Below, one piece after another: positions 34,136-45,313 of a stretch of 64,000 nucleotides of DNA. The position numbers were made by a program, and so were the translations under genes. The DNA comes from Dichetophora obliterata (Eukaryota > Arthropoda > Insecta > Diptera > Sciomyzidae): the NCBI GenBank assembly GCA_963920525.1, contig OY986438.1, positions 95,330,557 to 95,394,556 of the forward strand. The letters run 5' to 3'. Positions within the stretch are counted from its first letter, which is position 1; each line of letters starts with the position of its first letter. The notes below the pieces were generated by a model. That model had not been told where the DNA came from. It ran no database searches and saw only the letters and a program-made list of their open reading frames with translations.

Positions 34136-35626
34136 GGGTGCGTTTATAGTGGCGACTTGTTGTTTTGCCGAGCCGAACCGAGGGGGAAAGCTGAAAAACG
34201 CTGCACATACAATCATATGAAGTAAGCTCAAAGTACTTATAGTGCCAGCCGAACAAGCAGCTTAAAGCTTGTGCGCTGGTTTTTAGAATGCCGATTTTTG
34301 CTTTCTGGCTCGCTCGCAAGGTAACACGATGCTAACTTATTATTTTCATTAAATAACTTAAAAAATAAAAAGCAACAAGAAAAAATCCAATAAAATACTT
34401 TAATATATTTTTGTTTTTGCTATTGCGTACTCTCTTCGTTTTTTCTTGGGATCAAAAAAAGTGGATGACATTGCTCTGCATGCTGGATTTCTCCAAAGCA
34501 TTCGACACCGTCAGCCACTCTATTCTCTGCAAAAAATTAGCTCAAAATTTTCAGTTTTCAAAATCTGCGGTCTGTTTGCTAAGGAACTATCTAGTAGGTA
34601 GGTCTCAAAGAGTGCGTTTGGGCCAACATTTTTCTATGCTAAAAAGCACTACTAGCGGAGTACCTCAAGGCTCTGTTACTCTCTTGGGCCATTACTATTT
34701 ACAATGTTCATAAACGATATTTTCAGCAAGTGCCAACACGTCGCTATGCATGCATATGCAGATGATCTCCAATTGTACTTATCCAGACCAATCGGCCTGG
34801 TTGAAGATATATGCGCTAGAGTTAACGAGGACTTAGCCTTGGTGTCTAAATGGGCAGATGAGAATATGCTCACGTTGAACCCCACGAAATCATTTGTTTT
34901 GCCTATATCTAAAACTCCATATTACCATGATGATTTGCCTCCAATTTTACTTAATACTGTTAAACTGAAACTTGTAAGTAAGGCCACAAATCTTGGTTTT
35001 CAAATAAATTCATTCCTTGCCTGCGATGATCACATCAACTCATGCGTAAAAAAAGTATATTATCTTCTACGTAATCTCCGAATGACATCCGGTTTTGTGC
35101 CAGTTGAAACAAAAAGAAAACTTGTATTGCAGTTGATTATGCCAATCATAACATACTCTGAGGTCGTGTACTGCAAACTTGACTCTCGGTCCCTACGTAA
35201 GCTCCTGGTAGCTTTTACGTATTTTAATGTGCGTTATATGTACGCACTTCTTTTTTTAAAAATTGTAATTAAATAGAAAACCCAGCAACAAGGCAACAAA
35301 AAAAAAAAAAAAAAGCAGAAAACAAGTGCAAAAAAGTCGAAACAAGCTGGAACATCAAGTGACTTTAAGCGACTTACAGTGGCTTAAATTGCGTTTCAGC
35401 ATCGTTTTTTGCATTTTCGTATCTTCACTTGTTGTCCACTTTTTTGAGAAAAGCAAAAAGCACACACGAAATCACGTGACATTTTTAATGCTTCTATTGC
35501 AAAAATAGACAACTAAAAAAGGAATATATATATAATATTACACAAAATAGTAAAAAACCTGCTTTTAGCTTGTCACGCTTTCAGCTCGGCTCGGCAAAGC
35601 AACAAGTCGCCACTATAAACGCGCCC
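34136..35626. mobile_element. TIR element (1.49 kb) that has captured a LINE fragment
   Basis: Left GGGTGCGTTTATAGTGGCGA and right TCGCCACTATAAACGCGCCC are inverted over about 45 bp including TTTGCCGAGCCGA. TAA flanks both sides (34133-34135, 35627-35629). It holds a + strand reverse transcriptase fragment ending in an A-run (35298-35314). Confidence 0.75.
34411..35275 (+). pseudogene. jockey-superfamily LINE reverse transcriptase, fragment
   Basis: MLDFSKAFDTVSHSILCKKL holds the first catalytic Asp block, and TSGVPQGSV is the next conserved motif. After a one-base frame change comes FINDIFSKC and AYADDLQLYLSRP, where A-Y-A-D-D is the catalytic core. LALVSKWADENMLTLNPTKS and INSFLACDDHINSCVKKVYY follow. 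The 5' half (endonuclease, ORF1) is absent and the thumb degrades by 35260, then a poly(A)-like tract. The clade (jockey, CR1 or related) cannot be fixed by eye. Confidence 0.8.
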
Positions 35627-36399
35627 TAAGAGCTTTGAAAATTTTGGTGGCATACAACGGTCGTTCAGCATCCATAAAGCGGCAGAAGAATTTAATTTTT
35701 AGGCCATCTTCGACCCTTGTACGGTCGTGCGACCCATGATTGGCCGCTGATCGAGCGCAGTTCGCTCGCTCATATATTTACTCGGGTTCGGACGATAACT
35801 CGGCAATGGGCCTTATCCGCAGAAGGAAGAGAAATCAAGACTTTAATTTGCACACTGCTCCGCTGCCTATCAAGCAAAAAAGTGCAACCATTTCCAAGAA
35901 ATGCAGTTTGTAATTTTAACAGAATATCAATATTTTTATGATAACTTTGAAAAAATGTAAGCAATTAAATTAATAGACCAATATCATTCTTTACGGCTAT
36001 TTTGATATTTTTCTCTTGTTTTTGTTAATATTGTTATCAACAAACTTTTCTTAAAATCTGAATAAAATCGTCAATGAATTCACGAAGAACTTACTTTTTC
36101 GATTGAATAAAAAGACTTATCTACTGATTTCACTTAAGACAAAAATATATTTGAAATACAACGAAAAAAACGAAAAGTACGAGATTTCACTAATTTTTTT
36201 TGCTTGTCATTCTTTTAATACAATATTTTGGTACTTTGGTTGGTGAATATTTGAACACTGCAAGATTTAAACGGTTTTTTTGCTTTCCCGAAAAAATTTA
36301 TTTATGTAGATAGGTCATATTGAATATAAGTTCTCGATATACTTATTTGATTCACTTTGTTTTGAATCAATTACATATGAGTACTACTTTGGAAAGAAC

Positions 36400-36582
36400 T
36401 AGAGAAGGTAGTGTTAGGGCTGAATGTGTTATCTTTCTTAGTGACCATAACTGTCAAACTCAGCCATTTTGGTATTTTTGCTTTCATATTGCATTCTCAT
36501 TGGTTGCATATTTTGTATGAAATGTCAACTTCGTTTTGACAGTTTCGGGCACCGGCTCTCCGCCCTAACACTACCTTGTCTA
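36400..36582. mobile_element. 183-bp MITE, TA flanks
   Basis: GAGAAGGTAGTGTTAGGGC at 36402 and GCCCTAACACTACCTTGTC at 36562-36580 are inverted. A related right end (CGGCTCTCCGCCCTACACTT) is found alone at 63508-63540. Confidence 0.7.
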
Positions 36583-36599
36583 ATTTTTCCATGGTCTAA

Positions 36600-38020
36600 G
36601 TATTCCTTTCGTTCAGTTTTTCAACTTTCTTCTACTTTTTGAAACTTGAGAGAGAGCGCTTGACATTGCTAAGCAGAATAGGGTTGCTAACAGTATTGAG
36701 AATGTGTTTAATTAAAATGTTTTTGTTTGTATGCCAAATTTTTCAATTAAAAATGTTGTTTTTTTTTTGTTTGTGTCTATTTAAGCAAATTATGGAAAAT
36801 TTTTACCTTTTTGCTGTGAGATTTTACGTTTACCACAGCTTATAAGACAATCAGCACAATAAACATGTTTTTTTGTGTTAGCTGATGCCAACCCTTTTTA
36901 ACATATCGCTTATTTGCTCGAATAACGTTATAACTCAAAAAACAAAATTTTTTGTTTACGATGCAGAATTGTTCTTTATATCTTCACTTCATATTGTGTA
37001 AAAATTTCGTGTTATTATGTTGAATATTCTCCGCATTAGAAGATAAATGCCTCTATCTCTTCATACAAGGTGTGAGTCAATTGAAAACTTTAAATGCGTT
37101 TTATGCAAAATTACTTTTTTTGAGTTATGACGTTATTCCAGCAAATGAGCGATATGTATATAATTTTTTTATCTGTTAATTGAAAAAAAAATACTTTAAT
37201 TTATTGATTCGAAACGAATGCAGATCCCAATTTTGTTGAAAAACTTTGTTATAAGAAGTGTTCAAAAACATATATGAAAAAGCTGACATGCCCCAGTTCA
37301 ACAAATTTTTCAAAGAACTTTTGAACTGTTATAATATATTTTTGTCAAGATTTTGTGAACGTTTGTCATTTTGTTAAGCATGAAATCTGCTAACTTGGGC
37401 GACTTTTCTACTTAATCATACTTTTCGTCAACTTTTCTCTGAAACTTTTGATTGCTTAAGTATAACTTGGTTGGGCCTAAAGTTTCAGAGCAAAAGCACA
37501 CACTTTCGCAGCATTATATGAAGTCGCCCAAGTTTTCTCTAAGCATTCCTTTCGTTCAGTTTTTCGACTTTCGTTTACTTTTTGAAAAGATAAAAATTAT
37601 GGAAGATTTGTATCTTTTTGCTGTGAAATTTGACGTTTACCACAGCTTATAAGCCAATCAGCGCAATAAAAATAATTTTTGTGTTAGCTGATGGCAACCT
37701 TTTTAAATATATGAATACAAATTTTTATTTTGTCTGTCAATTGATAAAATACGCTAATTTATTGATTCAAAATGAGTGCAGATCCCAATTTTGTTGAAAA
37801 ACGTTATTATAAAAAGTGTCCAAAAACATAATAACATATAAAACAACCAATTTTTCAAAGAACTTTTTAACTTTTTTAATATATTTTTGTAAAGATTTTG
37901 TGAACGTTTGACATTTTGTTGAGCATGAAATCTGTCAAGTTGGACGACTTTTCTACTTAATCATATTTTTCGTCAACTTTTCTCTGAGACTTTTGTTTGC
38001 TTGGTTGGACCTTAAAGCGT
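36600..38020 (+). repeat. imperfect tandem duplication
   Basis: Two blocks repeat in order. Block one (ATTCCTTTCGTTCAGTTTTT ... TTTACCACAGCTTATAAG ... TGTTAGCTGATG) is at 36601-36900 and 37544-37700. Block two (GCAGATCCCAATTTTGTTGA ... TTTTGTGAACGTTTG ... CTACTTAATCATA) is at 37210-37440 and 37770-37990. Unit 1 carries an extra MITE. Confidence 0.75.
36902..37156. mobile_element. 255-bp MITE inside the first duplication unit
   Basis: CATATCGCTTATTTGCTCGA ... GCAAATGAGCGATATG, with AATAACGT(T/C)ATAACTCAAAA shared by the arms. The second unit lacks it, so unit 2 shows the empty site near 37710. Confidence 0.75.
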
Positions 38021-38074
38021 AGAAAATTGTTTTGTCGCAATGAGCTATAGGCTTTAAACGCGACACGAATCGAT

Positions 38075-38168
38075 AAAAGTTACCGTCCCAGTAAACTCAC
38101 AACTTGCTGGAAAATTATACCTCCATTTCCGACGAGTTGTGAGTTTATCGAGACGGTAATTTTTACTA
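38075..38168. repeat. small hairpin
   Basis: AAAGTTACCGTCCCAGTAAA plus CTCACAACTTG pairs with CGAGTTGTGAGTTTATCGAG plus ACGGTAATTTTT. Confidence 0.6.
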
Positions 38169-38416
38169 GACTGTAAAGAAATTGGACCTAATTTCATTGG
38201 AAATTGGAAAACACATATCGTCACCTAAAATGCAAGAAAGCGTAACAAAAAATGCAAAATCGACTTTTTGATTGATTCAAAATACCGTATCAAAATACAA
38301 GTTCCTGCAAAGTTGTACACTGCTACAACTAAAAATTACGTTTTAATTAACAAAATTCTAAAAGCAAAATTGCTAAATTCAATTATATATAAGGTTGAGT
38401 AAGCTGAGAGCACATA

Positions 38417-39286
38417 CAGTTGCGGTCAAAATAATAGCAGTGCTCTTATATTCAGACATGTTTGGATAAATAATACTAGTCTACAAATTTTCGATCCGGT
38501 AAACCGATTATCATTCCTAGATGTACTTTCAATACTCGTTCCAAATTTGTACACAGTTTTCTCCGATATTGTAACATTTTCAAGATACAGGGTGTTTTAC
38601 GTTTTTGGCACGTGTTTAGTATTATTTATATAGAATCTAAACTACTAACCATAAAATAAAAAAAGAATATTTTTTATTTTAGAAGAAACATCAACTTTTC
38701 CATCAATCTATCAACCATTTTCGTATTATGTGCTGTAGAGGAGCTAAAATTTTCAGATTACCCAACGAAATATCAACAAATTTTGTATCTTTTATTTTAG
38801 CAGAGCTGTTATCATCCAAAGTTGGAACTTAGAAAAAACCTGTTGATTAAGTGTATTTTTACATGAAAAACAGACATTTTAAATTTGGACGATTACAGCT
38901 CCGCTAAAACAAAAGATACAAAATTTGTTGATATTTCATTTGATAATCACAAAATTTTAGTTCTGCTACAGCACATGACACGAAAGTGGTTGATGTATTG
39001 ATGGAAAATTTGATAATTTTTCTAAAATATAAAATATTATTTTTTATTTTATGGTCAGTAGTTTAGATTCTAAATAAAAAATACTAAACACTTGCCAAAA
39101 ACGTAAAACACCCTGTATTTGGAAAATTTTACAATATAGGAGGAAACTGATGACAGGTTTTGAACCAGCGATAAAAGTACATATAGGAACGATAATGGGT
39201 TTACCGGATCCGAAATTTGTAGACAATTATTGTTTATACAAACATGTGTGAATAAAAAAGTACTGCTATTATTTTGACTACAGCTG
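38417..39286. mobile_element. 870-bp Tc1-type foldback, TA duplication
   Basis: Ends CAGTTGCGGTCAAAATAATA and TATTATTTTGACTACAGCTG, flanked by TA on both sides. The arms run about 400 bp each and meet near 38830-38890, sharing ACAGGGTGTTTTACGTTTTT and CAAATTTTGTATCTTTTATT with their inverses, so almost the whole element is one palindrome. No transposase. Confidence 0.8.
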
Positions 39287-39322
39287 TATCTGTCGGCGAA
39301 TGTCAAAAACAGCTGTTTGGTG

Positions 39323-39460
39323 TTATCTTTTACTTTGACATTCGCCGATAAAAATTTCATCCATCCAGCGTTTTTGTTTAAAAAGGTCACTGGGCACTTT
39401 ATAAAAGGAAACGTTTTCCTTGTTCCAATAGTTTTGGCGAATCACGTACTTTTTCGGCAT
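39323..39460 (-). pseudogene. possible THAP-domain start, decayed
   Basis: Minus strand MPKKYVIRQNYWNKENVSFY, then KVPSDLFKQKRWMDEI, fits the beginning of a THAP finger (V-S-F-Y-K-x-P, then the invariant Trp). The expected zinc-ligand cysteines read Tyr or Asn. The distal half is replaced by the GGCGAATGTCAAA palindrome (39296-39349). Confidence 0.4.
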
Positions 39461-39981
39461 TTTGAAGCGGTAACAAAAACTCAAACTCCAAGAAAATTGT
39501 TCAAAAATTATTTTAAACACAAATTTAATATTAAAATTCAATAGTTTGACTTCTAGTCAGACATTTTAATTTGATTGTTTACTTGTCTTTTTTGTTTTAC
39601 TTTGACATTTTGCGATCCAAGTTTTGTTGTTGTATGAGAACAATTTCATGGTTTTTTTACCTTATATATAATTGAATCCTGCCTCAGTGCAAGCGCTTAA
39701 GAAATTTAAAAAGTTTTTGGCTTCTCCTGTAAAATCATAAAAAGTTTTTACGTCTTGCATTTTAGGTGACGATAATCAAAATAAAATTGGCTCCTGCCAG
39801 CCACTTAACTAGGTTTGTTCCACATTGTTTTGTTTTATTGACTAAAAGTTGTTCGTTTTTAATCTGTTTTTGTTTTTTTATATTGAGTTTATAATATTTT
39901 TGTTATTGTAAACTGTGCTATGTATATTTGGCATATTTTACTCTTAGCAAAAATGAATTTTTTTCACTTTTTTTTGTGGAA

Positions 39982-40134
39982 CATATCTGTGGAGTTTTGA
40001 CAAAACATCTTAAGTCTATCTGAAATTCATAGACAAAACAACTTAAGTCTGTATGAATTTCATATCAACTCAAAGGGTTTTGTCTATGAATTTCAGATAG
40101 ACTTAAGTTGTTTTGTCAAAACTCCAGAGATATG
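39982..40134. mobile_element. 153-bp hairpin element
   Basis: CATATCTGTGGAGTTTTGAC and following (about 58 bp, including AAGTCTATCTGAAATTCATA) pairs with 40076-40134. A third partial copy of the arm lies in the loop. Confidence 0.75.
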
Positions 40135-40624
40135 TATTTAGGGCTTCTAATAACAAATCTGAAAAAAATTAATGGCCGCTCTCATCTGGTTTAGAAGTTA
40201 TAGGGGTCCAAAGTTGAAAAATATGGGCTCGAAAAACTTGCTATATTTTTGCTATACATAAACAAAACTAAGCAAAATTAAAGAAAAGTTTTTAAAAGAA
40301 AAGCTATGCTATTACCTATTTAATAAGCTATTAACCATAAAATTCCATTAATTACTTTTTAAGATATTACTATTTTTAATGTGCCAAAAGTTTAGCATTT
40401 TTATTTAATTTGAACTTCCAGCTTAATATATAAAAACATATATTAAGCTGCGGAGCTTATTTCGTTAATCTCAATACTACGTATGAGTACAATTACTTCG
40501 AAAAATATCGCGCGATTTTTTATACAAATTTTTCACGCCGCTTATTTCATTAATCTCAACATTACGTATGAGATTACATTCGCGAGATTACATTATTACG
40601 TATACATTCGCGCTCAAAAAAAAG

Positions 40625-41492
40625 CCGAGTTAATAATTTGACAACTAATATTCTTTTTCTTGAATACAACACAGTGTGCCAAAACCATTAAAAAACAAGC
40701 ACATCCAAACTTTATTAAAATTCCTAAAGAAGGACATATTGAGAGTCCATCGCACTTGATTTGACCTCTCAAAGTCATCACAATTTTTTTCAACTTATTT
40801 TTAAAGTTGAAGTGTTAGAATTTTGTTGTGCCGACATTAATTGTATTTTTACTGCCATTTGGCCTATTGCAAATGAAAAATAAAATGCACTTTTTTCAAT
40901 AGAATTTGATGTAAAATAGGGCTGTGTAAAAAGATATTTGAAGCAATTTCTTGTATTTTTTTTAACCTAAGAAAATGGTGTTTCTATAAATTTTAATTTA
41001 ATAATATTCCATTAATGCCATTTGCATTTTCACAAAAATTAATTGCACGTTAAAATGTCTTTCTATTTAAATTAAGAACATCGAAATCGGTTAAGAATTT
41101 TCTAAATGGCGGCAATTTAACTTTTTTTTGTCAAAAACTGATTCCTATGTAATTAATGTTCGCTACCACACAAACGTTCCTATTTCATCAAATCTTTTTA
41201 CATAGCCTTATTTTATATCAAATTGTATTGAAAAAATAATTTATTTTTCATTTTCAATAGGGCAATGGCTGTTAAAATAATGTCGGCACAATAAAATTCG
41301 AACACTTCAACTTTAAAACTAAGTTGAAAAAATTGTGATAACCTTGAGAGGTCAAATCAAGTGCGATGGACTCTCAACACGTTTTTCTTTAAGAATTTTT
41401 ATAAAGTATTGATGTGCTTGTTTATTTATGGTTCTGGCACACTGTGTTATAATTCAAGAAAAATAATATTAGTTATGAAATTATTAACTCGG
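40625..41492. mobile_element. 868-bp foldback with arms of about 300 bp
   Basis: Ends CCGAGTTAATAATTTGAC and ...AATTATTAACTCGG. The arms share CACAGTGTGCCAAAACCAT, ACTCTCAA / TTGAGAGT, TCGCACTTGATTTGACCTCT and AACTTCAACTTTAAAA with their inverses. No coding region. Confidence 0.8.
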
Positions 41493-41768
41493 TATTAACA
41501 AAGTAAATTAATTACCCAATTTTTGAAACACTTCTTGTTTTCTAAATCACAATGCTATTTATACACTAACCTTATTTAATGTAAAAACTTCGGTTTTACA
41601 TCAATTTGGGACCATTTCAAGGACAACAATTTTATATCACAAATACATCTTCAAACGTAAAATTTTCTAAGTCCAAAAAGAGCTATATCTTCAAGAGATA
41701 TGCATGGATTTTCAAGTTTTATACTTCGTTGAATAGATACTTGCATTACGTTTTTTGATACCCATAAA

Positions 41769-42876
41769 CAGGGCCTTTCAGAGCCCGTGAGGGGCCTGGG
41801 GCACGAATTTTTTGGGGCCCCCAACCTCTTTAAAAAATGATTAAATGTATACGCGACATGTTTATTTTTTGGGGCCCCCAACCTCTTTAAAAAATGATTA
41901 AATGTATACGCGACATGTTTATTAAAAAAAAAAGAGTTCAATATTGGATACATTATTTTAGAAATCTCTTTTTAGCTTTTTGTTGTGAAAATGCATCTTT
42001 TATAACTGAAAAAATTAATTTTCTTACTATATCTGGATTTATGTTCAGCATGCAAAGGACATTTAAACGATTTTGTTAAATGGTCGGCCCAGAGGCAGAT
42101 TTACCACAGTCGACGCTCTAGGTTTGAAAAAATTGCCACCCTTACTGTGCTACCATACATGTAGTAAAATGTGTCGTAGCCATGACTTCATTTTAATATC
42201 AATATATTATTTTAGTGGCAAAACATTTTGAAAAAAGGTATTTTAGGCTTCAAAGTAGGGCAAGAAGTAAGTTGTTCAAAGTAGTTGTAAGTAGCGCTTT
42301 CAGAACATTTTTTAGAAGAGACCCTTTTGCCGCCAAAAGGACGTATGAAAAGTCGCTAAACACAAGAAAAATCATACAAAACCGAAAAACATATAGTTCT
42401 CATTTAAAATTACTTTAGTAAATATCAAAAAAATATTTTTAATTTTCTTCCGATTATGTTATGATTTTTTTTGTGTTCGACTTTAAGGATTTAAAAAAAA
42501 AATCACGTAAAAAAATAATGCCACTGTATTTTATTGAAACATCGTCTAATTTGGATTTTCGCGATTTCTTTTCGAAGATTAACATATAACAACTCTGGTA
42601 GTTTTTGTCAAATTTTCATGTTTAAAAAATCATTTTGAAGAAAAATTAATTAATTTAAAAAAAAGAGGCATACCAATCTTCTTCAAATTTTTTAAAAAAG
42701 ACGACTTTTGACCATATAAATCAGATTTTCAACTTTAAAATCACTTGTGGCAAGTTTTAATATCAATATTTTTTATGAATATTTCCCAAATTACTTGTTT
42801 TGTAAAGAAATCAAACTCAGTTTATTTCTTTAACTCCGGACTCGAGCCCCTGCTGCCCCCTCTCTGATAGGGCCTG
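41769..42876. mobile_element. hAT-type non-autonomous element with perfect 8-bp duplication
   Basis: Left CAGGGCCTTTCAGAG and right CTCTGATAGGGCCTG are inverted. CCCATAAA stands immediately on both sides (41761-41768, 42877-42884), the 8-bp duplication expected of hAT. The short ORFs inside show no transposase motif. Confidence 0.85.
41808..41921 (+). repeat. exact 57-bp tandem duplication
   Basis: TTTTTTGGGGCCCCCAACCT through GACATGTTTAT occurs twice head to tail without a difference. Confidence 0.9.
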
Positions 42877-43010
42877 CCCATAAACATTAGTTTTAACGGA
42901 AAATTTAGCAAAAAATCACATGTTTTTAAGGCCATTTTTTCTGAACGATTTGAGAGCGGCTCTTAATTTTTTTACCATTACCTTTTTTAGCTCTAAATAC
43001 ACATTTTGAA

Positions 43011-43755
43011 AAACAAAAATAAAAAGACTACTCTCGAAAAGTGGTAGATTGAAATAAAATGTGGCAGATTTGATATTTCGTATAAGAACTATATAGTTCT
43101 ATATAGTGAATAGAAAAAAAAGAAATTACTTTAATAAGTTTTGTGTAGTTCGTAGGTCAACTTCGTTTTAAAGAAGTGATATGCACACAAAAGACTTTTA
43201 GACTTTCGAAGATTGATGTGTTTTAATTACTTTACATATAAGAAAAAACACCTTAGGCAAATTAAACAATCTAAAGTTTCGTCAGAAAGACGCATTTTAT
43301 TGCAAATATATCGCGACGCAGAAAAACACCTTTCCAACCCAATTAATGAAATTGTGAAACATTAATGAAATAAATGTATAAAAAAAATTTCGGGATCCCG
43401 GTATTTATTTGCTTCGATCCCGGGATTTTCGGTACTAGAAAAAGTTCGGGATCCCGGGATAGACAGCCTTACTGGTAACGATGAATGGAATGCGCGAAAT
43501 TGCCATACGCCATACAAACATGCGTAACATAGCGATACGCCGAACAAAAATTACGTAGTAGATTTTAGAGGGTGGCAGCGCTTTTAACAAAACAAAACAA
43601 CAAAAACAAGTACACAATCAAGTTGCCTAACCAAAGTGAGGTTAGGTGGCATGAGGTGCTTCGCATTTGGAAAATCTTCATTTACTTTTTTTGATAAAAG
43701 CTTAACCATATAAACACAGCGCAGAGCACAAATTCCATAAAAGATATTTACTTAC
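43011..43755. other. end of Tom22 intron 2, GC-palindrome cluster
   Basis: At 43386-43460 the words TCGGGATCCCGG, GATCCCGGGATTTTCGG and TTCGGGATCCCGGGATAG form three GC palindromes in otherwise AT-rich DNA. Remaining sequence featureless. Confidence 0.55.
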
Positions 43756-43791
43756 ATCGTCATAATTATCAGAATCTGGATTGTTGGAAGC
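43756..43791 (-). CDS. mge: Tom22/maggie exon 2 (12 codons)
   Basis: 36-bp micro-exon encoding ASNNPDSDNYDD, an acidic linker in the cytosolic domain. Acceptor TATTTCAG and donor GTAAGTAAA are both strong, and both junctions are phase 0, so its inclusion keeps the frame between exon 1 and exon 3. Confidence 0.85.
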
Positions 43792-44059
43792 CTGAAATAG
43801 AAGAAAAATTATTTAATAGTTAAGATTCCAAAACAATAATACAAAAATTCCCATCAAAATGAAAGAAAAAGTCAAGTAATTCTTGGCCATAAATTGCTTT
43901 GCGTTGTGCGCAATGCGATATTTATTGATTTATTTAGTGGTTTTCTGCAGCCAATGAAACTTCATTCACCCGATAGCAAAATTAAATAAATTCTGCATTT
44001 CTTTAATTTTAAGTACATATCTCAAAAAAAAGAAAGATATATAAAAAATATTCTCTTAC

Positions 44060-44167
44060 ACTGACTGTAGCCACAGTACGACGTTCTGGTGTTTCATCCT
44101 TGCTACCACCCAATGATGACATTCCGCTGTCCTTTTCGATAAACTCGATGTCTGGATCAGAGTCCAT
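44060..44167 (-). CDS. mge: Tom22/maggie exon 1, N terminus
   Basis: 36 codons: MDSDPDIEFIEKDSGMSSLG then GSKDETPERRTVATVS, ending at donor AGT|GTAAGA in phase 0. The acidic start and the D-S-G-M-x-S-L-x-G-S-K-D-x-T-P-E-R block fit fly Tom22 N termini. The start is chosen at 44167 because the acidic conserved block begins there. The frame stays open upstream to 44272, but that stretch (hydrophobic VFVVLVLPVLY) is unlike Tom22 and is probably 5' UTR. Confidence 0.88.
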
Positions 44168-44670
44168 CAAATCTTCAACTTTTACGGAATCCACTTTTGT
44201 GCTTTTGTTGTACAACACGGGTAGTACAAGAACAACAAAGACTATCACTTGTTTTATAATCTTGCTTCGCAATGAATTCCGAAAAAGTGTTTGTACAAAT
44301 AAAAGTAAACTAATTGCAAAAACTTTCGATAAGTGGTTTGTTCTGCATTAATTAAATATTATTGCTTTTATGCTTATGAATTTCATAAGAAGCCTTATAT
44401 CCACTGTCAATAGATTTCCAACCCAAAAAGAAAATTTTCCACTTTTGACAGTTGGACGAGCATGCGATTTTCGCACAACAAACGTCAAATCGATTTTCGA
44501 AGATTGGCCGGTGTGGCAGGGAAGATAATTCCAAATTTCGGTTTGGTACTTAGCGCACTTAAAAAAGTACTAAAGGTACTGAATAATGATATAAAAATTT
44601 TAAGTTTTAAATATTTTCATTAGTTCAACATAAAAAAAAACATAAAGTCTTAAGTTTCTGAATAAAGCCT

Positions 44671-45035
44671 AGTACTCTGTTCGTTTGCGTGAAATTTCGC
44701 TGGCAACATCTATTTATTTGTTGCGTGAAATTTCTGACTTAAAGATTGTTGCGGGGAATTTCTATGGCAACGTTTCTCAGAGAGACTCAGAAAATAAGTT
44801 GGAAGATTTCATATGATATCTCTCTTTTCACTTCAAAATAATTAGGCAGTACAATTAAATTGTCGTGAAAAAATGTTGCTCAGAAACATGTTGCGATAAT
44901 TTCACGCGGATAATTTCAGCGGAACAGAGTACTGCTCTTACGAACATGTTGTGAAAATTTCCACATTTGTTTCGCAGCTGTCACTTTTTGTATGGAGATT
45001 TGAGTGGAATTTCACATGTAACTGAACAGAGTACT
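44671..45035. mobile_element. overlapping MITEs with AGTACTCTGTTC ends
   Basis: AGTACTCTGTTC at 44671. The inverse GAACAGAGTACT at 44922-44933 and again at 45024-45035. GTGAAATT motifs lie next to each end. Two right ends suggest a partial second copy or a nested insertion. It lies about 500 bp upstream of Tom22 exon 1. Confidence 0.65.
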
Positions 45036-45313
45036 ATGCTTTCAAATTAACAAATTACGAAATATATAGAATGCGAGCCATACACAATACAATCGAATTG
45101 TCAATTGGGTCTTTAAATTGCATCGATTCTCGGCCACAAACTTATGGCCGATTTCGTCACCGAGTTTAGCTCTAATCCGTGGATTAGGCCAGTTCTCAAA
45201 CCACGGATCAGTGAAAATGCATGAATATTGAAATAAATAAAGAAGCAACTAGAACAGATGGCAACCCTTGATGTTGTTGTTGTTGTTGCCTTCTTAAAAA
45301 CTTAATTGATCTA
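45036..45313. other. spacer with (GTT)n
   Basis: No element ends. A short GTT run lies at 45272-45287. Confidence 0.4.

Larger units (their letters stand above)
31582..36341. mobile_element. possible large TIR element (4.76 kb) around Harbinger and LINE insertions
   Basis: GTATCGAGAGCTTATATTCA (31582) plus ATATGACCTATCTACAT is inverted at 36303-36341 with one or two mismatches. The interior is mostly other insertions. It could instead be two independent copies of an end in opposite orientation. Confidence 0.4.
38217..39773. mobile_element. TIR element (1.56 kb) hosting the Tc1-type foldback
   Basis: TATCGTCACCTAAAATGCAA (38217) is inverted at 39754-39773. AATTCAATTATATATAAGGT near 38376 is inverted near 39660-39680. 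Pieces of the same repeat occur at 18118-18215 and 27100-27190. Confidence 0.5.
40135..43010. mobile_element. possible 2.9 kb TIR element with nested insertions
   Basis: ATTTAGGGCT ... AAAAAATTAATGGCCGCTCT at 40137-40185 is inverted at 42940-43010 (AGAGCGGCTCTTAATTTTTT, TTTTTAGCTCTAAATAC). Similarity between arms is moderate. It contains the foldback at 40625-41492 and the hAT MITE at 41769-42876. Confidence 0.4.
30109..43755 (-). other. Tom22 intron 2 (13.6 kb), transposon-filled
   Basis: Bounded by donor GAT|GTAAGT (43755 side) and acceptor TTCCACAG (30109 side), phase 0. It contains foldbacks, Harbinger, LINE, Tc1-type and hAT elements, annotated separately. Bases 30112-30600 hold short direct echoes of TGCGTATGT and GTGGCGCTG, but no element ends. 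Confidence 0.85.
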
